Shown here: positions 50,019 through 59,097 of the stretch, one piece after another | Numbering within the stretch: position 1 is the stretch's first letter | How the letters are laid out: every line of letters starts with the position of its first letter | NCBI GenBank assembly: GCA_022180725.1 | Contig: BQMO01000001.1 | Location: forward strand, 297,470 to 361,469 | DNA: 64,000 nucleotides | Reading direction: 5' to 3' | From: Phycisphaerae bacterium | GTDB lineage: Bacteria > Planctomycetota > Phycisphaerae > Phycisphaerales > UBA1924 | The notes under the pieces: model-generated | Databases searched by the model: none | Seen by the model: only the letters and a program-made list of their open reading frames with translations | Told to the model about the DNA's origin: nothing | Program-made: the position numbers and the translations under genes

Positions 50019-50476
50019 ACTCCCTCCGGCTCGCCCATCGCGTCCTCCGCCAGGCGTTCGAGTTCCCCGCTCTGGATCAGGTGATCGATCCGCCGGGTCG
50101 CCAGGTCGCGCGCCTTGTCCATCACCTCCCGCGTGGCCTGGAGCACCCGCCCGAGGTTGGCCCGGTCCCTCGGGCTCGGGCAGAAAGACACGAGTTCCTC
50201 CAGCACCGCGGCGGTGGCGTGCTCGATGGCGTCGCCCGCCATCGCCCGGCCGAAGTCCTCGTCGCTGACGCCGCGCGTGTCCGCCTCGGGCTTGCACAGC
50301 GCGTAGACCACGTCGCACAGAAGGACCGGGTCGCGCACCAGGCGTTCGAGCAGGCCGCCCGTTCCCTCGATGGGCTGCATGAGGTCCACCCGCACCAGCC
50401 CGCGCACGCGCTTGAGCGCCGCGACGTTGATCTCCACCTGCCACTGCCTGCCCGCGTTGTCCGTGAACGTCTGCAT
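49943..50476 (-). CDS. Tail assembly chaperone (G-like)
   Basis: A 177-aa protein from ATG 50476 with a first section MQTFTDNAGRQWQVEINVAALKRVRGLVRVDLMQP, followed by helices with LVRDPVLLCDVVYALCKPEAD and SDEDFGRAMAGDAIEHATAAVLEEL, and a Pro/Ser-rich tail. This matches the first of two tail chaperones between the tube gene and tape measure. The end overlaps a protein-coding -1 frame, see the neighbouring feature. Confidence 0.7.
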   Translation of the reverse strand: MQTFTDNAGRQWQVEINVAALKRVRGLVRVDLMQPIEGTGGLLERLVRDPVLLCDVVYALCKPEADTRGVSDEDFGRAMAGDAIEHATAAVLEELVSFCPSPRDRANLGRVLQATREVMDKARDLATRRIDHLIQSGELERLAEDAMGEPEGVDQPPPTPGGTSGTAPEPSASIPAP

Positions 50477-50517
50477 CCGTGACTCCTGTCTCTGTGAGTG
50501 TGCTCGTCTCGTGAGGA

Positions 50518-50946
50518 TCAGCCGCCGATCCATGAGGGGGCCGTCGTCGAGTACGTGACCTTCGCCGTCACCGAGACGGTGATGGCCTCTTCGAGCGCCT
50601 CGCTGCGCGAGAAGTTGGTGATGGAGAAGTCCGCCTGCAGGCCCTGGCCGCTGGTCCCGTCCAGGACTTGCAGCCCGATCACGGCGTTGTTGAAGAAGGC
50701 GTTCTTGATGGCCGTGAACCCCGCGTCGGCGGTGTCCCACACCATCTCGAACTCGACGCTCGCCTCCTTAAGCGTGGTGACGGTCGCCCGCCAGCCCGCG
50801 TTGGCACGGGTGGTCACGTCGGCCTCGCCCGCTTCGAGGTTGAGCGTCACGTCGCGGGTGTTGCCCAGCGCCGTCCACGTCCCGCCGCCGGCCTGCCCAC
50901 CGACCTTGTACTTGAGGACCGCCTCCATGCCCAGTTTGATTGCCAT
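50518..50946 (-). CDS. Phage B tail tube-like protein
   Basis: A 142-aa protein, complete homologue of the truncated gene at 1-366. It begins MAIKLGMEAVLKYKVGGQAGGGTWTALGNTRDVTLNLEAGEADVTTRANAGWRATV, a strand-rich structural protein with the hairpins typical of tail tube subunits. It is followed by the chaperone pair and tape measure in the classic siphophage order, which supports the tube role better than any single motif. Confidence 0.68.
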   Translation of the reverse strand: MAIKLGMEAVLKYKVGGQAGGGTWTALGNTRDVTLNLEAGEADVTTRANAGWRATVTTLKEASVEFEMVWDTADAGFTAIKNAFFNNAVIGLQVLDGTSGQGLQADFSITNFSRSEALEEAITVSVTAKVTYSTTAPSWIGG

Positions 50947-50949
50947 CGA

Positions 50950-51381
50950 TCACCTCCGAACGCGGTACGTGACACTCAGGACGCTCGTGAACACCCGATG
51001 CTGTTCCAGCGACTCGCTCGACACGACAGGCTCGTGCGCGATGCCGACCCACGCGGCCTCGGGCGCATCGGGCAGCCTCGTCAGCCGCAGCCGATCGGCG
51101 ATCTCCTCGACCAGGTCGAGCAGGGCGTCGATCTCGGGCTGCTCGTTCTCGGCTGGCAGCTTCTGCTGCACGCCCACGTCGATGACGCACTCGAACGTGC
51201 TGCTGTCGCGGCTGGCGGCGGAAATGCCGACCGTCCGCGGCACGACCGACACGCGCAGGTCCTTCAAGTCCTCCAGCGTGAAGGCGGGCTGATAGACTCG
51301 CGCGGCGGCCACCGGGCGCGAGTACGTCCCGGAGTTGATGTGCGCGGCAACCGCGTCAGCGATGACGGCGATGGTGCTCAC
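50950..51381 (-). CDS. Phage B tail completion-like protein
   Basis: A 143-aa protein, close homologue of 646-1077, GTG start overlapping the preceding stop (GTGA). It ends only 3 bp before the tube gene, whereas phage A has an extra 84-aa gene in between. Substitutions relative to phage A are spread evenly and mostly conservative, indicating purifying selection on both copies. Confidence 0.58.
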   Translation of the reverse strand: MSTIAVIADAVAAHINSGTYSRPVAAARVYQPAFTLEDLKDLRVSVVPRTVGISAASRDSSTFECVIDVGVQQKLPAENEQPEIDALLDLVEEIADRLRLTRLPDAPEAAWVGIAHEPVVSSESLEQHRVFTSVLSVTYRVRR

Positions 51382-51641
51382 TGCCCCGACCTCCCATTCA
51401 GCCGTCCCTCGAGGTACGACACCCGCCGCTCGATCGCCTGGTACTCGGTGCGCAGGGCCCGTGCCTCGACGATCAGTTCGTCAAGCCGCTTCTCGACCTG
51501 CTGGAGTTTGGCGGTGACGACGCCCCACTGGACGGTCATCGCGCCCGCCGCGATGAGGATCGTGACGACGATCCCCGCCCACTGGACGCGCAGCGAGGCC
51601 TTGCCGCCGTTGGTGCCGTTCTGTCCATTCGGTCCCGTCAT
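51378..51641 (-). CDS. Phage B small membrane/coiled-coil protein
   Basis: An 87-aa homologue of 1074-1349; ATG 51641 shares a base with the upstream stop (TGATG). The N-terminus is Asn/Gly-rich, the TM helix (about 18-40, AGIVVTILIAAGAMTVQWGVV) and the coiled coil QQVEKRLDELIVEARALRTEYQAIERRVSYLEGRL are almost identical to phage A. The near-identity of the coiled coil against variable ends suggests a conserved binding partner. Confidence 0.6.
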   Translation of the reverse strand: MTGPNGQNGTNGGKASLRVQWAGIVVTILIAAGAMTVQWGVVTAKLQQVEKRLDELIVEARALRTEYQAIERRVSYLEGRLNGRSGQ

Positions 51642-52021
51642 CACGCCTCCGTACCCACGAACTTCGTGTGAACCCGCACCACCCGCCGGTAGGGATCGCT
51701 GTATCGCCAAGGCGGCTGGCCGCCGGGCGCGTTGACCTCGTACACCAGCACCTTCGTCCCCACCTGCTCCCGCACCTGATCGCCGGCCTTGGGCTGGATC
51801 GGGCCAGCGCCCAGGTCCAGATCTGCCGAGCGGATCAGGTAGTCCCGTGATTCCGTGCGGCGAATCAGCCCCGCCTCGTCCGCCTGCTCGAACTCGGTGC
51901 GGCCGATCGTGGCCTGGACTTCCTTCTCATCGGTGCCTCGGCGATACACCACCGGGCGGCTCATGTGCCGATGCCGCTGGTCGTCGAGGAACGCCGCGCC
52001 CTGTTCGAGCAGGTCACCCAT
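51641..52021 (-). CDS. Phage B head-tail joining-like protein
   Basis: A 126-aa homologue of 1349-1738, starting at a clear ATG (52021, MGDLLEQ) which confirms the GTG start chosen in phage A. It lacks a three-residue insertion seen in A (IVGG for T). Function inferred from position between DUF2190 and tail genes. Confidence 0.55.
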   Translation of the reverse strand: MGDLLEQGAAFLDDQRHRHMSRPVVYRRGTDEKEVQATIGRTEFEQADEAGLIRRTESRDYLIRSADLDLGAGPIQPKAGDQVREQVGTKVLVYEVNAPGGQPPWRYSDPYRRVVRVHTKFVGTEA

Positions 52022-52042
52022 GCCGCCCTCCTCTCGCCAGGG

Positions 52043-52378
52043 TTACTGCGACATGCGGATGCGCACGATGGTGTCGGCATCGACGGTGTTGCGCACCACC
52101 TTGCCGATGAGCTTGTTGCCGGTGGCGGTCTTGGTGGCGACCTTGTTGGCCGCGTCCCAGTAGGCCAGCGAGCCGACAGTCAGGGCGCTGCCCGCGCCCG
52201 TCGCTTTGGGGAAGTCGAAGACCCCCTGCACCGCCAGCGAGCCGAGTTGATTGGCCTTGAGGTCAACCCGCGTGGTACCGACCAACTCGCCCTGCACGAC
52301 GACGGTGCCCGCGGGGATGTCGGCCCCGGGGGTGTAGTCGATCGCCGCGCCCTCGTGTACGAACTTTGTCGTGGACAT
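52043..52378 (-). CDS. Phage B DUF2190 decoration protein
   Basis: A 111-aa homologue of 1749-2096. ATG 52378 is 7 nt from GGAGG and is preferred to an upstream in-frame ATG (52453) that would add a 25-residue Gly/Glu-rich leader. It retains IDYTPGAD, VVVQGELVG and VRNTVDADTIVRIRM. Decorates the capsid encoded directly upstream. Confidence 0.83.
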   Translation of the reverse strand: MSTTKFVHEGAAIDYTPGADIPAGTVVVQGELVGTTRVDLKANQLGSLAVQGVFDFPKATGAGSALTVGSLAYWDAANKVATKTATGNKLIGKVVRNTVDADTIVRIRMSQ

Positions 52379-52459
52379 CTGTGATCCTCCGGAGCCGGGC
52401 TCGCCCGGCTCGCCTTCGCCGCCCTCACCACCGATCGGGATCGAGTCGCCCATGGTGGC

Positions 52460-54493
52460 TTACGCCTCGCCCTTGCTCTTGACGCCGCCGCGCGGGTCCT
52501 GCAGCGCCACGCCGAAGTCGTGGTACCCGCGCATCTGGATGCCCAGGCGGTTGAAGTTCTGCTCGGCGGTCTCGATCGTCGGGGACTCCTGCCCGTTGAG
52601 GAACGCCATCTCGACAACGGGCAGATCGCTCGCGTCCGCCAGCAGGTACCACGCCTTCGTCGAGTTGCCGGTGAACTTGGGGTTGCCCAGGTAGCGGCTG
52701 ACCTCGACGCGGAACTTGCCCTGGTGGGGGTTGGTGATCGGGTACCGCGCGCTCGCTGTGTTGTCGCGCAGTTCCAGGCTCTTGAAGAGCTGGCTACCCA
52801 TCGCCGAGAGGGCCGTGGGCACCAGCAGGATCGACGGCAGCACGCCGATGGGCTTGCCGTCGGAGTCCACCTGGTCCATGAACGTGACCTCGGCCTTGGT
52901 CAGGCCATCGATCGAGAGCGCCGTGTCCGCGCCGGAGATGAAGTTCTTGTTCCCGACCGTGAAGAAGCCGCTGTTGGCCATGAAGGCGGCCCAGAAGACC
53001 TCGTTGATGGTCTTGCCCGACCCCGAGCCGAGCTTGCGGGGCACGGTCGTGATCGCGCCAAGATCGTCGTTGATGATGTCGGTGCGGTCGATCGAAAGCA
53101 TCAGCGCGTACGTCTCGGCCTTGTTGGAGTACGACTCTTCGCCGAGCGTGCCGTGCTTGATCTCGCCGCCCGGGGCGACCTTCTCGTACCCGTCGTTGCC
53201 GGTGAGGCGGTAGCTGGTCACCGTCTTGAAGTCGGTGACGCTACGGACAGCGCAGATGTTCCGCCAGGTGCGCTCGACGCTGAAGAAGCCCTCCAGCAGG
53301 AACTTGTTGGCGACGTTGGAGAGGATGCCCGCGATGCTGATCGTGCTGTTGCCGATCGAGGCCTGCACGTCGGCACCGGGACGCCCGAAGGCCGCGTCCA
53401 TCACGCCGTGCCAGTCGCGGAAGGTGCGGCCCGAGTAGCCGTTGGCCCACGCGGCGTGCAGGAGCAGTTCCTGCAAGCCCATCGTGCGGCCGAAGGCGCG
53501 GCTCGCGGCCTCGAGGTCGCGCTCGTTGCAGTGCTGCTCCGGGTTCTCCAGGCGGCCCGAGAGAATGCACGCGGCCTCGAGCACTTTCTGCGTGATGCCA
53601 GCCTGGCTGTGCACGTGGATCGCAGGACCCGCAGGGGCTTTGGGACGACTGGCGCGCAGCACCTCCAACTCCGTGCGCGTGGCGTCCCACCCCTCACGAA
53701 TCGCCTGCGACTCGATGGCCGCGTGCGCGCCAGCGCACAGACGGCGGATCGCCGCGATCCGGTCCGTCTCGGCGGCCATCTGGGCGCGGAGATCACGAAC
53801 GGGATCGGTGGCCTCGGCACCGTTGACGGGTGGCGCTGCGGACGTGGAGGGTGTGGGGGGCGTGGTGGACGCAGCGCCGGCCTCGCCCGACGCCGCGATG
53901 CTGGCGGTCGTCCCGCCATCGGCCCCGAGGTCCACGAAACTGATCTCGCCCAGCGTGGCGCGGCGGACGATGTTCAGCGGGCCATGCACCTCGCGGCCGT
54001 TGACCGTGGCGGACTGGTTCTCGCGGAGGAACTCGAACGCCTCGACGCTCGCACCCACCGACGCCTGCCACGGGAAGCCGTTGCGGGCCGAGGCGACGAC
54101 CTCCTTGGCCGCGTGCGTATCGCGGGAGATCATGCCCGAGGCAACGAGCTTGCCGTCCTCGACGGCGACGGCGCTCGTGTGCCCAACGCCCGCGGCCGCA
54201 TCGTGCCCGAAGCGGATCGGGCGGGACTGGGAGGGGATCGCCAGGCCCGCCAGGTCGATGACGACCGGGTGCCGCCATCCGGCGACCTTCATCGGGCCGC
54301 CGGTGTACGCGACCATTCGGAACCTGGGCAGCGTTGGCCCGGCCCCGGCGTCGCCGCCCGTGCCGGCGATGATCTCGAACTCCGCCTGCGCCGTCAGCGA
54401 CAGGCTCTTGTGCGCGGGCGCTTCGGCGTCGGCGGCCTTGTGGGCGCGGATCACGAGCGGATGGTCGTTGAACACGATGGTGTCAGACGGCAT
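52460..54493 (-). CDS. Phage B prohead protease / major capsid fusion
   Basis: A 677-aa homologue of 2193-4187. The protease part keeps RPIRFGHDAAAGVGH and PWQASVGAS, and the capsid part keeps NGYSGRTFRDW and LSNVANKFLLEGFFSVE. The linker between them (EAGAASTTPPTPSTSAAPPVNGAE) is a disordered Thr/Pro stretch that differs fully from phage A, as expected for the self-cleavage region. Start ATG 54493 lies 11 bp inside the portal gene. The N-terminal 35 residues are unrelated to phage A. Confidence 0.88.
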   Translation of the reverse strand: MPSDTIVFNDHPLVIRAHKAADAEAPAHKSLSLTAQAEFEIIAGTGGDAGAGPTLPRFRMVAYTGGPMKVAGWRHPVVIDLAGLAIPSQSRPIRFGHDAAAGVGHTSAVAVEDGKLVASGMISRDTHAAKEVVASARNGFPWQASVGASVEAFEFLRENQSATVNGREVHGPLNIVRRATLGEISFVDLGADGGTTASIAASGEAGAASTTPPTPSTSAAPPVNGAEATDPVRDLRAQMAAETDRIAAIRRLCAGAHAAIESQAIREGWDATRTELEVLRASRPKAPAGPAIHVHSQAGITQKVLEAACILSGRLENPEQHCNERDLEAASRAFGRTMGLQELLLHAAWANGYSGRTFRDWHGVMDAAFGRPGADVQASIGNSTISIAGILSNVANKFLLEGFFSVERTWRNICAVRSVTDFKTVTSYRLTGNDGYEKVAPGGEIKHGTLGEESYSNKAETYALMLSIDRTDIINDDLGAITTVPRKLGSGSGKTINEVFWAAFMANSGFFTVGNKNFISGADTALSIDGLTKAEVTFMDQVDSDGKPIGVLPSILLVPTALSAMGSQLFKSLELRDNTASARYPITNPHQGKFRVEVSRYLGNPKFTGNSTKAWYLLADASDLPVVEMAFLNGQESPTIETAEQNFNRLGIQMRGYHDFGVALQDPRGGVKSKGEA

Positions 54494-56015
54494 GGGATTC
54501 GGTCTCCTGTTCCTCGTCGCGCCTCGGCGCGGACTCCTGCTGTGCGGTCGTGGTGAGCGGGAGCCCGAGCTCGGCCATGAGCGCGAGTTCCTTGGCCCGC
54601 TGACGCAGCTCGTCCTCCCAGTCGCGCCCCTGGCGGGCGAACTCGGCGGCGAGCGTGGTGGTGTGGTTGGCCAGGCGCATGGCCTGCGCATTGGCTTCCT
54701 TGGCCGGGTCGACGTGCTCGACGCCATCCCAGAACCAGGTGTGCGGCATGGCTGCGTTGCGCACCCGCATGGACTGCGGGAGCAGACCTTCAACGAGCGC
54801 GGCTTCGTCGAGCCAGGCCTTGAGCAGACGGTCGAGGACCGCCAGACGCAGGTGGTGCTGATCGACGCGCAGGCTCTTGAAGTACGTCTGGTGATCGAGC
54901 CGGCCGCTGGCGTAGTTGTACCCCGAGGAGTTCCCCGCCGCGACGTTGAAGGGCATGTTCAGGCAGCGGGCGATCTCGTTCAAGATCTCGCGCTTGAACT
55001 CGGCATAGCTCGTCGTCGGCTGCTCGGCGTGGACCTGCCCGAGCTTCCATCCGCCGGGGAGCACGGTGGCCATGCGCTTTTCGAGCTCGACCTCGTCCAT
55101 CGGCTCGAGCGGATCGGCCTCGCCGTTGGCGGGGGCGTCGGTGTAGAGCACGGCGGCGAAGTCCGCAGCGGTCTCGGCGGCGGCGATGACGGCCAGCGTG
55201 TACCGCCGCAGCTGCGCGAACAGCGGCAGCGCGGGCGTGATGTCCGGGATGCCGCGCAGCTGCCCCGGCCGATCGGGCCGGAAGTAGTGCAGCACGCTGC
55301 TCGCCGGGAGCGTGTCGAACGCCGCTGGATCGGCACCGCCGCCCGCCCATCCGCTGGTGTCGCCGGGGTGATGGCGCAGCACGCGGTACGCGACGGGAAG
55401 GCCATGCTCGTCGAGCACGACGCCATCGACCTCGTTGTCGGGAACCCGCATCCCGATGCGCCACGGTGTGGCGACCTGCTCGGGCTCGATGAGGCGCAGG
55501 TCGAGCTTGACCGGCGAGTCGATGCCCGGGCTGCTGACCAGGAGCCCGAACGCCTCGCCGCTCTCGGCGCGCGCGAGCCGCATGGTGCGGAGCTTGCCGG
55601 GCAGATCGATGGCCTCGGCCCAGGACTCGAAGAGTTCCTCGACGCGCCGGTTGGCTGCGGCGTCGTCGGTCAGCATCTGCAGGCGCGGGCCGGTGCCGAT
55701 GGTGTCGTTGGCGAGCGTGAGGACGATTCCCTTGGCGTAGGAGTTGTTGGCGACCTCGTAGCGGGCGCGGTTGCGGAGAACTCGCCGGACCTCCGGGCTG
55801 ACCGCCGCGTTGGGCGAGAGGCCGTCGGCCGCGGCCCAGTGCCTGCGGTTGTCGGGCGTAGTCTGCGCCGAGTCGAACTTGGCAACGACCACACGACGGC
55901 CGCCGCGCGACCCGCGTCCATGCGGGCCTCGCGACGCCGTCGTGGAGGGAGAGACCGCTCGCGTCGCGCGATGGGGGGCGGCCCGGCTCATGATGTTGGC
56001 GATGGCTTTCAGCAT
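54483..56015 (-). CDS. Phage B portal protein (lambda family)
   Basis: A 510-aa homologue of 4126-5682 with the same ESGEAFGLLV, TIGTGPRLQML and LNMPFNVAAGNSSGYNYASGR segments. The C-terminus is shorter and lacks the acidic tail of phage A. It precedes the capsid fusion with an 11-bp overlap and follows the gpW-like gene after 13 bp. Confidence 0.93.
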   Translation of the reverse strand: MLKAIANIMSRAAPHRATRAVSPSTTASRGPHGRGSRGGRRVVVAKFDSAQTTPDNRRHWAAADGLSPNAAVSPEVRRVLRNRARYEVANNSYAKGIVLTLANDTIGTGPRLQMLTDDAAANRRVEELFESWAEAIDLPGKLRTMRLARAESGEAFGLLVSSPGIDSPVKLDLRLIEPEQVATPWRIGMRVPDNEVDGVVLDEHGLPVAYRVLRHHPGDTSGWAGGGADPAAFDTLPASSVLHYFRPDRPGQLRGIPDITPALPLFAQLRRYTLAVIAAAETAADFAAVLYTDAPANGEADPLEPMDEVELEKRMATVLPGGWKLGQVHAEQPTTSYAEFKREILNEIARCLNMPFNVAAGNSSGYNYASGRLDHQTYFKSLRVDQHHLRLAVLDRLLKAWLDEAALVEGLLPQSMRVRNAAMPHTWFWDGVEHVDPAKEANAQAMRLANHTTTLAAEFARQGRDWEDELRQRAKELALMAELGLPLTTTAQQESAPRRDEEQETESHAV

Positions 56016-56028
56016 GAGGGCGTGGTCG

Positions 56029-56235
56029 TCAGAAGGAACCGGGGGGGACGATCTTGGCGAACTTGACTCCGAGGCCGGGCTTCCTCGCGGCGTCCTTGGA
56101 CGCGAGGTAGCGATCGGCCTCGATCTGGTCCTTCAACGGGTGCTGCTCGACCGACTGGCCGTCCACCGACGCCTTTGCGGGCTGCGACGCGTTGTCGCGG
56201 ATGGCCTGTTCGAGGTTGGGGTCTGGATCGGGCAT
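56029..56235 (-). CDS. Phage B gpW-like small protein
   Basis: A 68-aa protein from ATG 56235 (GGGAG 5 nt upstream). Its last 58 residues are nearly identical to the phage A protein at 5692-5898, while the N-terminal DPDPNLEQ differs. It is first in the head operon, 39 bp after the bipartite promoter motif at 56274-56303. Confidence 0.6.
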   Translation of the reverse strand: MPDPDPNLEQAIRDNASQPAKASVDGQSVEQHPLKDQIEADRYLASKDAARKPGLGVKFAKIVPPGSF

Positions 56236-56273
56236 GACTGCTCCCGTGTGCGGCGCAGCGCCGCGTTCGGGAG

Positions 56274-56303
56274 CCATCTACGCAATCGCTCCGCCCCGTG
56301 GCG
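56274..56303 (-). promoter_or_regulatory. Bipartite ECF-like promoter of phage B head operon
   Basis: Reading leftward: CGCCAC (56303-56298), 14 nt, GCGTAGATGG (56283-56274), in the gap between the zinc-ribbon gene and the gpW-like gene. It would drive the portal-capsid-tail genes. Phage A has no clear copy in the equivalent gap (5899-6150) but has a terminator-like hairpin there. Confidence 0.55.
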
Positions 56304-56336
56304 TGCGCGCGACGCAGAATGGTCGATAGATCGACC

Positions 56337-56522
56337 TCACACCTGGACTTCGCGCGTCATGACCCGGCGGCCGCAGTGCCGGCACTCGCGACGACGCAGC
56401 ACAATCCCGCCCGGACGGTGCTTGACGTACACGACGCGAAAGTGCTGGCACCCGCAACCGCGGCACACCAGGCCGACCTGTTGACCACTGTTCGACTCGG
56501 GCTGGCGTTTCACACGCGGCAT
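56337..56522 (-). CDS. Phage B zinc-ribbon protein
   Basis: A 61-aa homologue of 6151-6336 with CRGCGCQHFRVVYV and RRRECRHCGRR: four Cys arranged as two CxxC knuckles plus an NrdR-like basic strand. The ATG at 56522 shares one base with the terminase stop (TAATG). N- and C-termini differ from phage A; only the ribbon is conserved. Confidence 0.68.
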   Translation of the reverse strand: MPRVKRQPESNSGQQVGLVCRGCGCQHFRVVYVKHRPGGIVLRRRECRHCGRRVMTREVQV

Positions 56523-58819
56523 TAGCGACGACCTCCTTGGAGCGAGGAGAGTCGCAGACGCGGCCGCTGCTCGGCGTGTGCATCAGTCCCGAACAGCACC
56601 GCCCCGTGCATCGACGCCGCGACGGCCGCGCCCACGAGGCAGTCGAGCCAGTGGTTGTCGAGACCGTCGACGCGGAGTTTCCATTCGTCCACGGTGCGAC
56701 CTCGCCCCTCGGTCTTGACTCGGTACTCGCTGGTCAGGTGCTCGGCGATGAGCCGGTGCGACTCCGGCTTGCTGCCGAAGAGCGACAGGCAGCCGGGGTC
56801 GCCCATGGGCACCGCCAGGCGGGCATGGACGAACGACTTCCAGTAGTTCGTGTCGAAGACGACGTGCCGCACCGCCCGCTTCCCCGTTACCACCGGCACG
56901 CGCCAGTTCAGGCCGATGCGCTCGCCGCGCTTGCGCTTGTAGTCGGAGAACGGGATGCTCGACGCCCCCACGTACCGACCGTGGCTGGGCATGAGCACAC
57001 CCGCCTGCGGGCTCTGGCGGCAGAACTGATACACCACGTCCGTGGACGAGCCCCAGTTGGCGTCGATCAGGCAGCGGTCGATCCGCACCATCGCGCCGTC
57101 GTCGCGCCGCCATTCCCGGGCCACCGTTTTGGCGATCAGCCGCTCCAGCCCGGCGTAGATCGCCCCTTCGACCCCGGCCCGGGGCGCAGCCGTCGCCAGC
57201 GTCCGGCGCAGATCGCGGAGCGTGAAGTACCCGTGGGGGGCCTTCTGGTCGGGTTCGGTGCCGTAGTCGATCACGTACCCCGTGAAGTCGTCTTCCCACG
57301 CGGCCACCAGGTAGAACAGCGCCTTGCCCTGCACGTCCACGAACATCGTCAGGCGCGTGCAGCCCAGGGGCACCTGCCCGCGCTGGTGCCCGCTCACCTT
57401 CGCCGCGATCTGGTCGGCGGTGAGCAGGTCGTCCGTCGCCTGAACCTCCGGCAGCGGCTCGTTCTGGTACTCCGCGAAGAACGCCGCCTCGTTCTGGAGT
57501 TTCAGGTTCATCGCGTGCTGGAGCGCCGACAGCTCGTCGTGGTTGAATCGCTCCGGCCACGCCACCACCGCGCCCTCGTCCATCGCGGTCCGATGCTGCT
57601 TGTAAAACTCCGTGGCGGCCTTGATGCCCCGGTCGCTGCGCAGCCCCTCGGCCCGGATCTCCGCGTACCGCTGCCAGAGCGCGTCCCGCGCGGGGAAGGC
57701 GTAGACCATCTTCGTCCGCTCACCCTGCCACTGCGGGTGCTTATCGCGGTCGAGGATGCGGTCGGCCAGATCGTCGGGGCGAACCACCGTCAGCGTCATC
57801 AGCCCCGCGATCTTCTTCCCCGGCCCCGCCAGTCCAAGGATCGCGCCGGCGAGGATGCGCTCGCGGTTGGCGCACTGCGAGGGTGACCGGGCACTCTCGT
57901 CGGTCTGCGGGTCGTCGATGAGCACCAGCGACGGGCGCGCGGATGTGCCGTCCGCCCGCTTGTGCTTCATGCCTCGGATGCGGCCGGTGATTCCCGCGAC
58001 ACGGATGATCGCGCCCGACGCAACGGAACCCGCAATGGTGGGCAGCACGATCTCTCTGGCTGTCCACCCGATGTGCGTCTGCTTCCCCTGGTAGAGCTGT
58101 CCCGAGGCCCGTTGGTGGATGCCCTCCAGCGAGCGGATCGGGTGGCAGACCTCGGGGAAGTCGCCCGCGAGCAGTTCGCTGTTCTCCAGTTCCGCCTTGA
58201 TCGATTCCAGCATCCCGGCGGCATGCTCTTCATCGGACCCGATGAGCGCCACGAAGTCGCGGTGCCCATACAGCATCGCCCAGAGGCAGGCGGTTTCGCA
58301 CAGGCTGGTCTTGCCGCTGCCGCGCGGCATCGCCATCGCAAACAGCCCGCCCTCCAGCACCGCCTGCTCGATCTTGGCGATGACCTTCAGGTGGTCGTCC
58401 GACCATTTGAGGTGAAACGTCTGAGGGAAGTACGCGTCGCAGAAGTACCGAAAGTCACGGGCCGCCCTCCCCTTCCGCGCGGGGTCTGCCACCTCGGGCA
58501 GGTCACCGATGTCGCGTCCCGAGAGCGAGAGCATGGCGTTGCGCTGCCGCGCCCGCTCCTTCATCGCCTCGTAGCCCGTGAGCCCCTCGGGCGCGCGGGC
58601 CGCTTCCGCCAGCGCCTCATGCCGGGTCGTCACCAGCCACGCGACATATCGGAAGAGGTCGACCTTGCCCGCGTCGCCATCCGCCGCAACGCGGTACCCC
58701 GCGCGCGTTCGGTGGCGGTGGAGCTGCCGCTCGCTGACGACTTCGCCCAGCGGCGTGCTGTTCAGCAGCCGCGCGAGTTCGCCGGGCCTGAGTTGGCGCG
58801 GGTCAATCGCCACCACCAC
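56522..58819 (-). CDS. Phage B terminase large subunit
   Basis: A 765-aa homologue of 6333-8627, with PRGSGKTS (Walker A), SLVLIDDPQTDE (Walker B) and the RNase H-like FVDVQGKALFYLV. The start is one of three consecutive GTG codons after GGAGG. The strongest residue conservation between the phages lies in this gene. Confidence 0.92.
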   Translation of the reverse strand: MVVAIDPRQLRPGELARLLNSTPLGEVVSERQLHRHRTRAGYRVAADGDAGKVDLFRYVAWLVTTRHEALAEAARAPEGLTGYEAMKERARQRNAMLSLSGRDIGDLPEVADPARKGRAARDFRYFCDAYFPQTFHLKWSDDHLKVIAKIEQAVLEGGLFAMAMPRGSGKTSLCETACLWAMLYGHRDFVALIGSDEEHAAGMLESIKAELENSELLAGDFPEVCHPIRSLEGIHQRASGQLYQGKQTHIGWTAREIVLPTIAGSVASGAIIRVAGITGRIRGMKHKRADGTSARPSLVLIDDPQTDESARSPSQCANRERILAGAILGLAGPGKKIAGLMTLTVVRPDDLADRILDRDKHPQWQGERTKMVYAFPARDALWQRYAEIRAEGLRSDRGIKAATEFYKQHRTAMDEGAVVAWPERFNHDELSALQHAMNLKLQNEAAFFAEYQNEPLPEVQATDDLLTADQIAAKVSGHQRGQVPLGCTRLTMFVDVQGKALFYLVAAWEDDFTGYVIDYGTEPDQKAPHGYFTLRDLRRTLATAAPRAGVEGAIYAGLERLIAKTVAREWRRDDGAMVRIDRCLIDANWGSSTDVVYQFCRQSPQAGVLMPSHGRYVGASSIPFSDYKRKRGERIGLNWRVPVVTGKRAVRHVVFDTNYWKSFVHARLAVPMGDPGCLSLFGSKPESHRLIAEHLTSEYRVKTEGRGRTVDEWKLRVDGLDNHWLDCLVGAAVAASMHGAVLFGTDAHAEQRPRLRLSSLQGGRR

Positions 58820-59063
58820 CTCCAGAAGCCGCCATCTCCTTCACCAGCCACGCGGCGTAGTGCACGACGTTGATGGTGCCGTTCGCGTTCGTCGGCGCGC
58901 CCGCGTCGATGTCCGCGCGGAGCATCTCCTCGGTGACGGGCTTGCCCCCGAGGCGCGTCAGCACGCGGGCGGCGTCGGCCACCGACAGCGCGCCGGGGTT
59001 CAGCCGGGACATTCCCTGTCCGGCGGGGACGGCACCGGAACTAGGCGCGTGTTCGGGAGTCAT
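58803..59063 (-). CDS. Phage B small HTH protein upstream of terminase
   Basis: An 86-aa homologue of 8614-8883 with LSVADAARVLTRLGGKPVTEEMLRADIDAGAPTNANGTINVVHYAAWLVKE. It lacks three glycine-rich residues of the phage A loop. The ATG at 59063 is directly conserved, and the gene overlaps terminase by 17 bp. Confidence 0.6.
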   Translation of the reverse strand: MTPEHAPSSGAVPAGQGMSRLNPGALSVADAARVLTRLGGKPVTEEMLRADIDAGAPTNANGTINVVHYAAWLVKEMAASGGGGGD

Positions 59064-59097
59064 CCCGGACCTCCCGGCCCCACGGCCCTACATCTCC

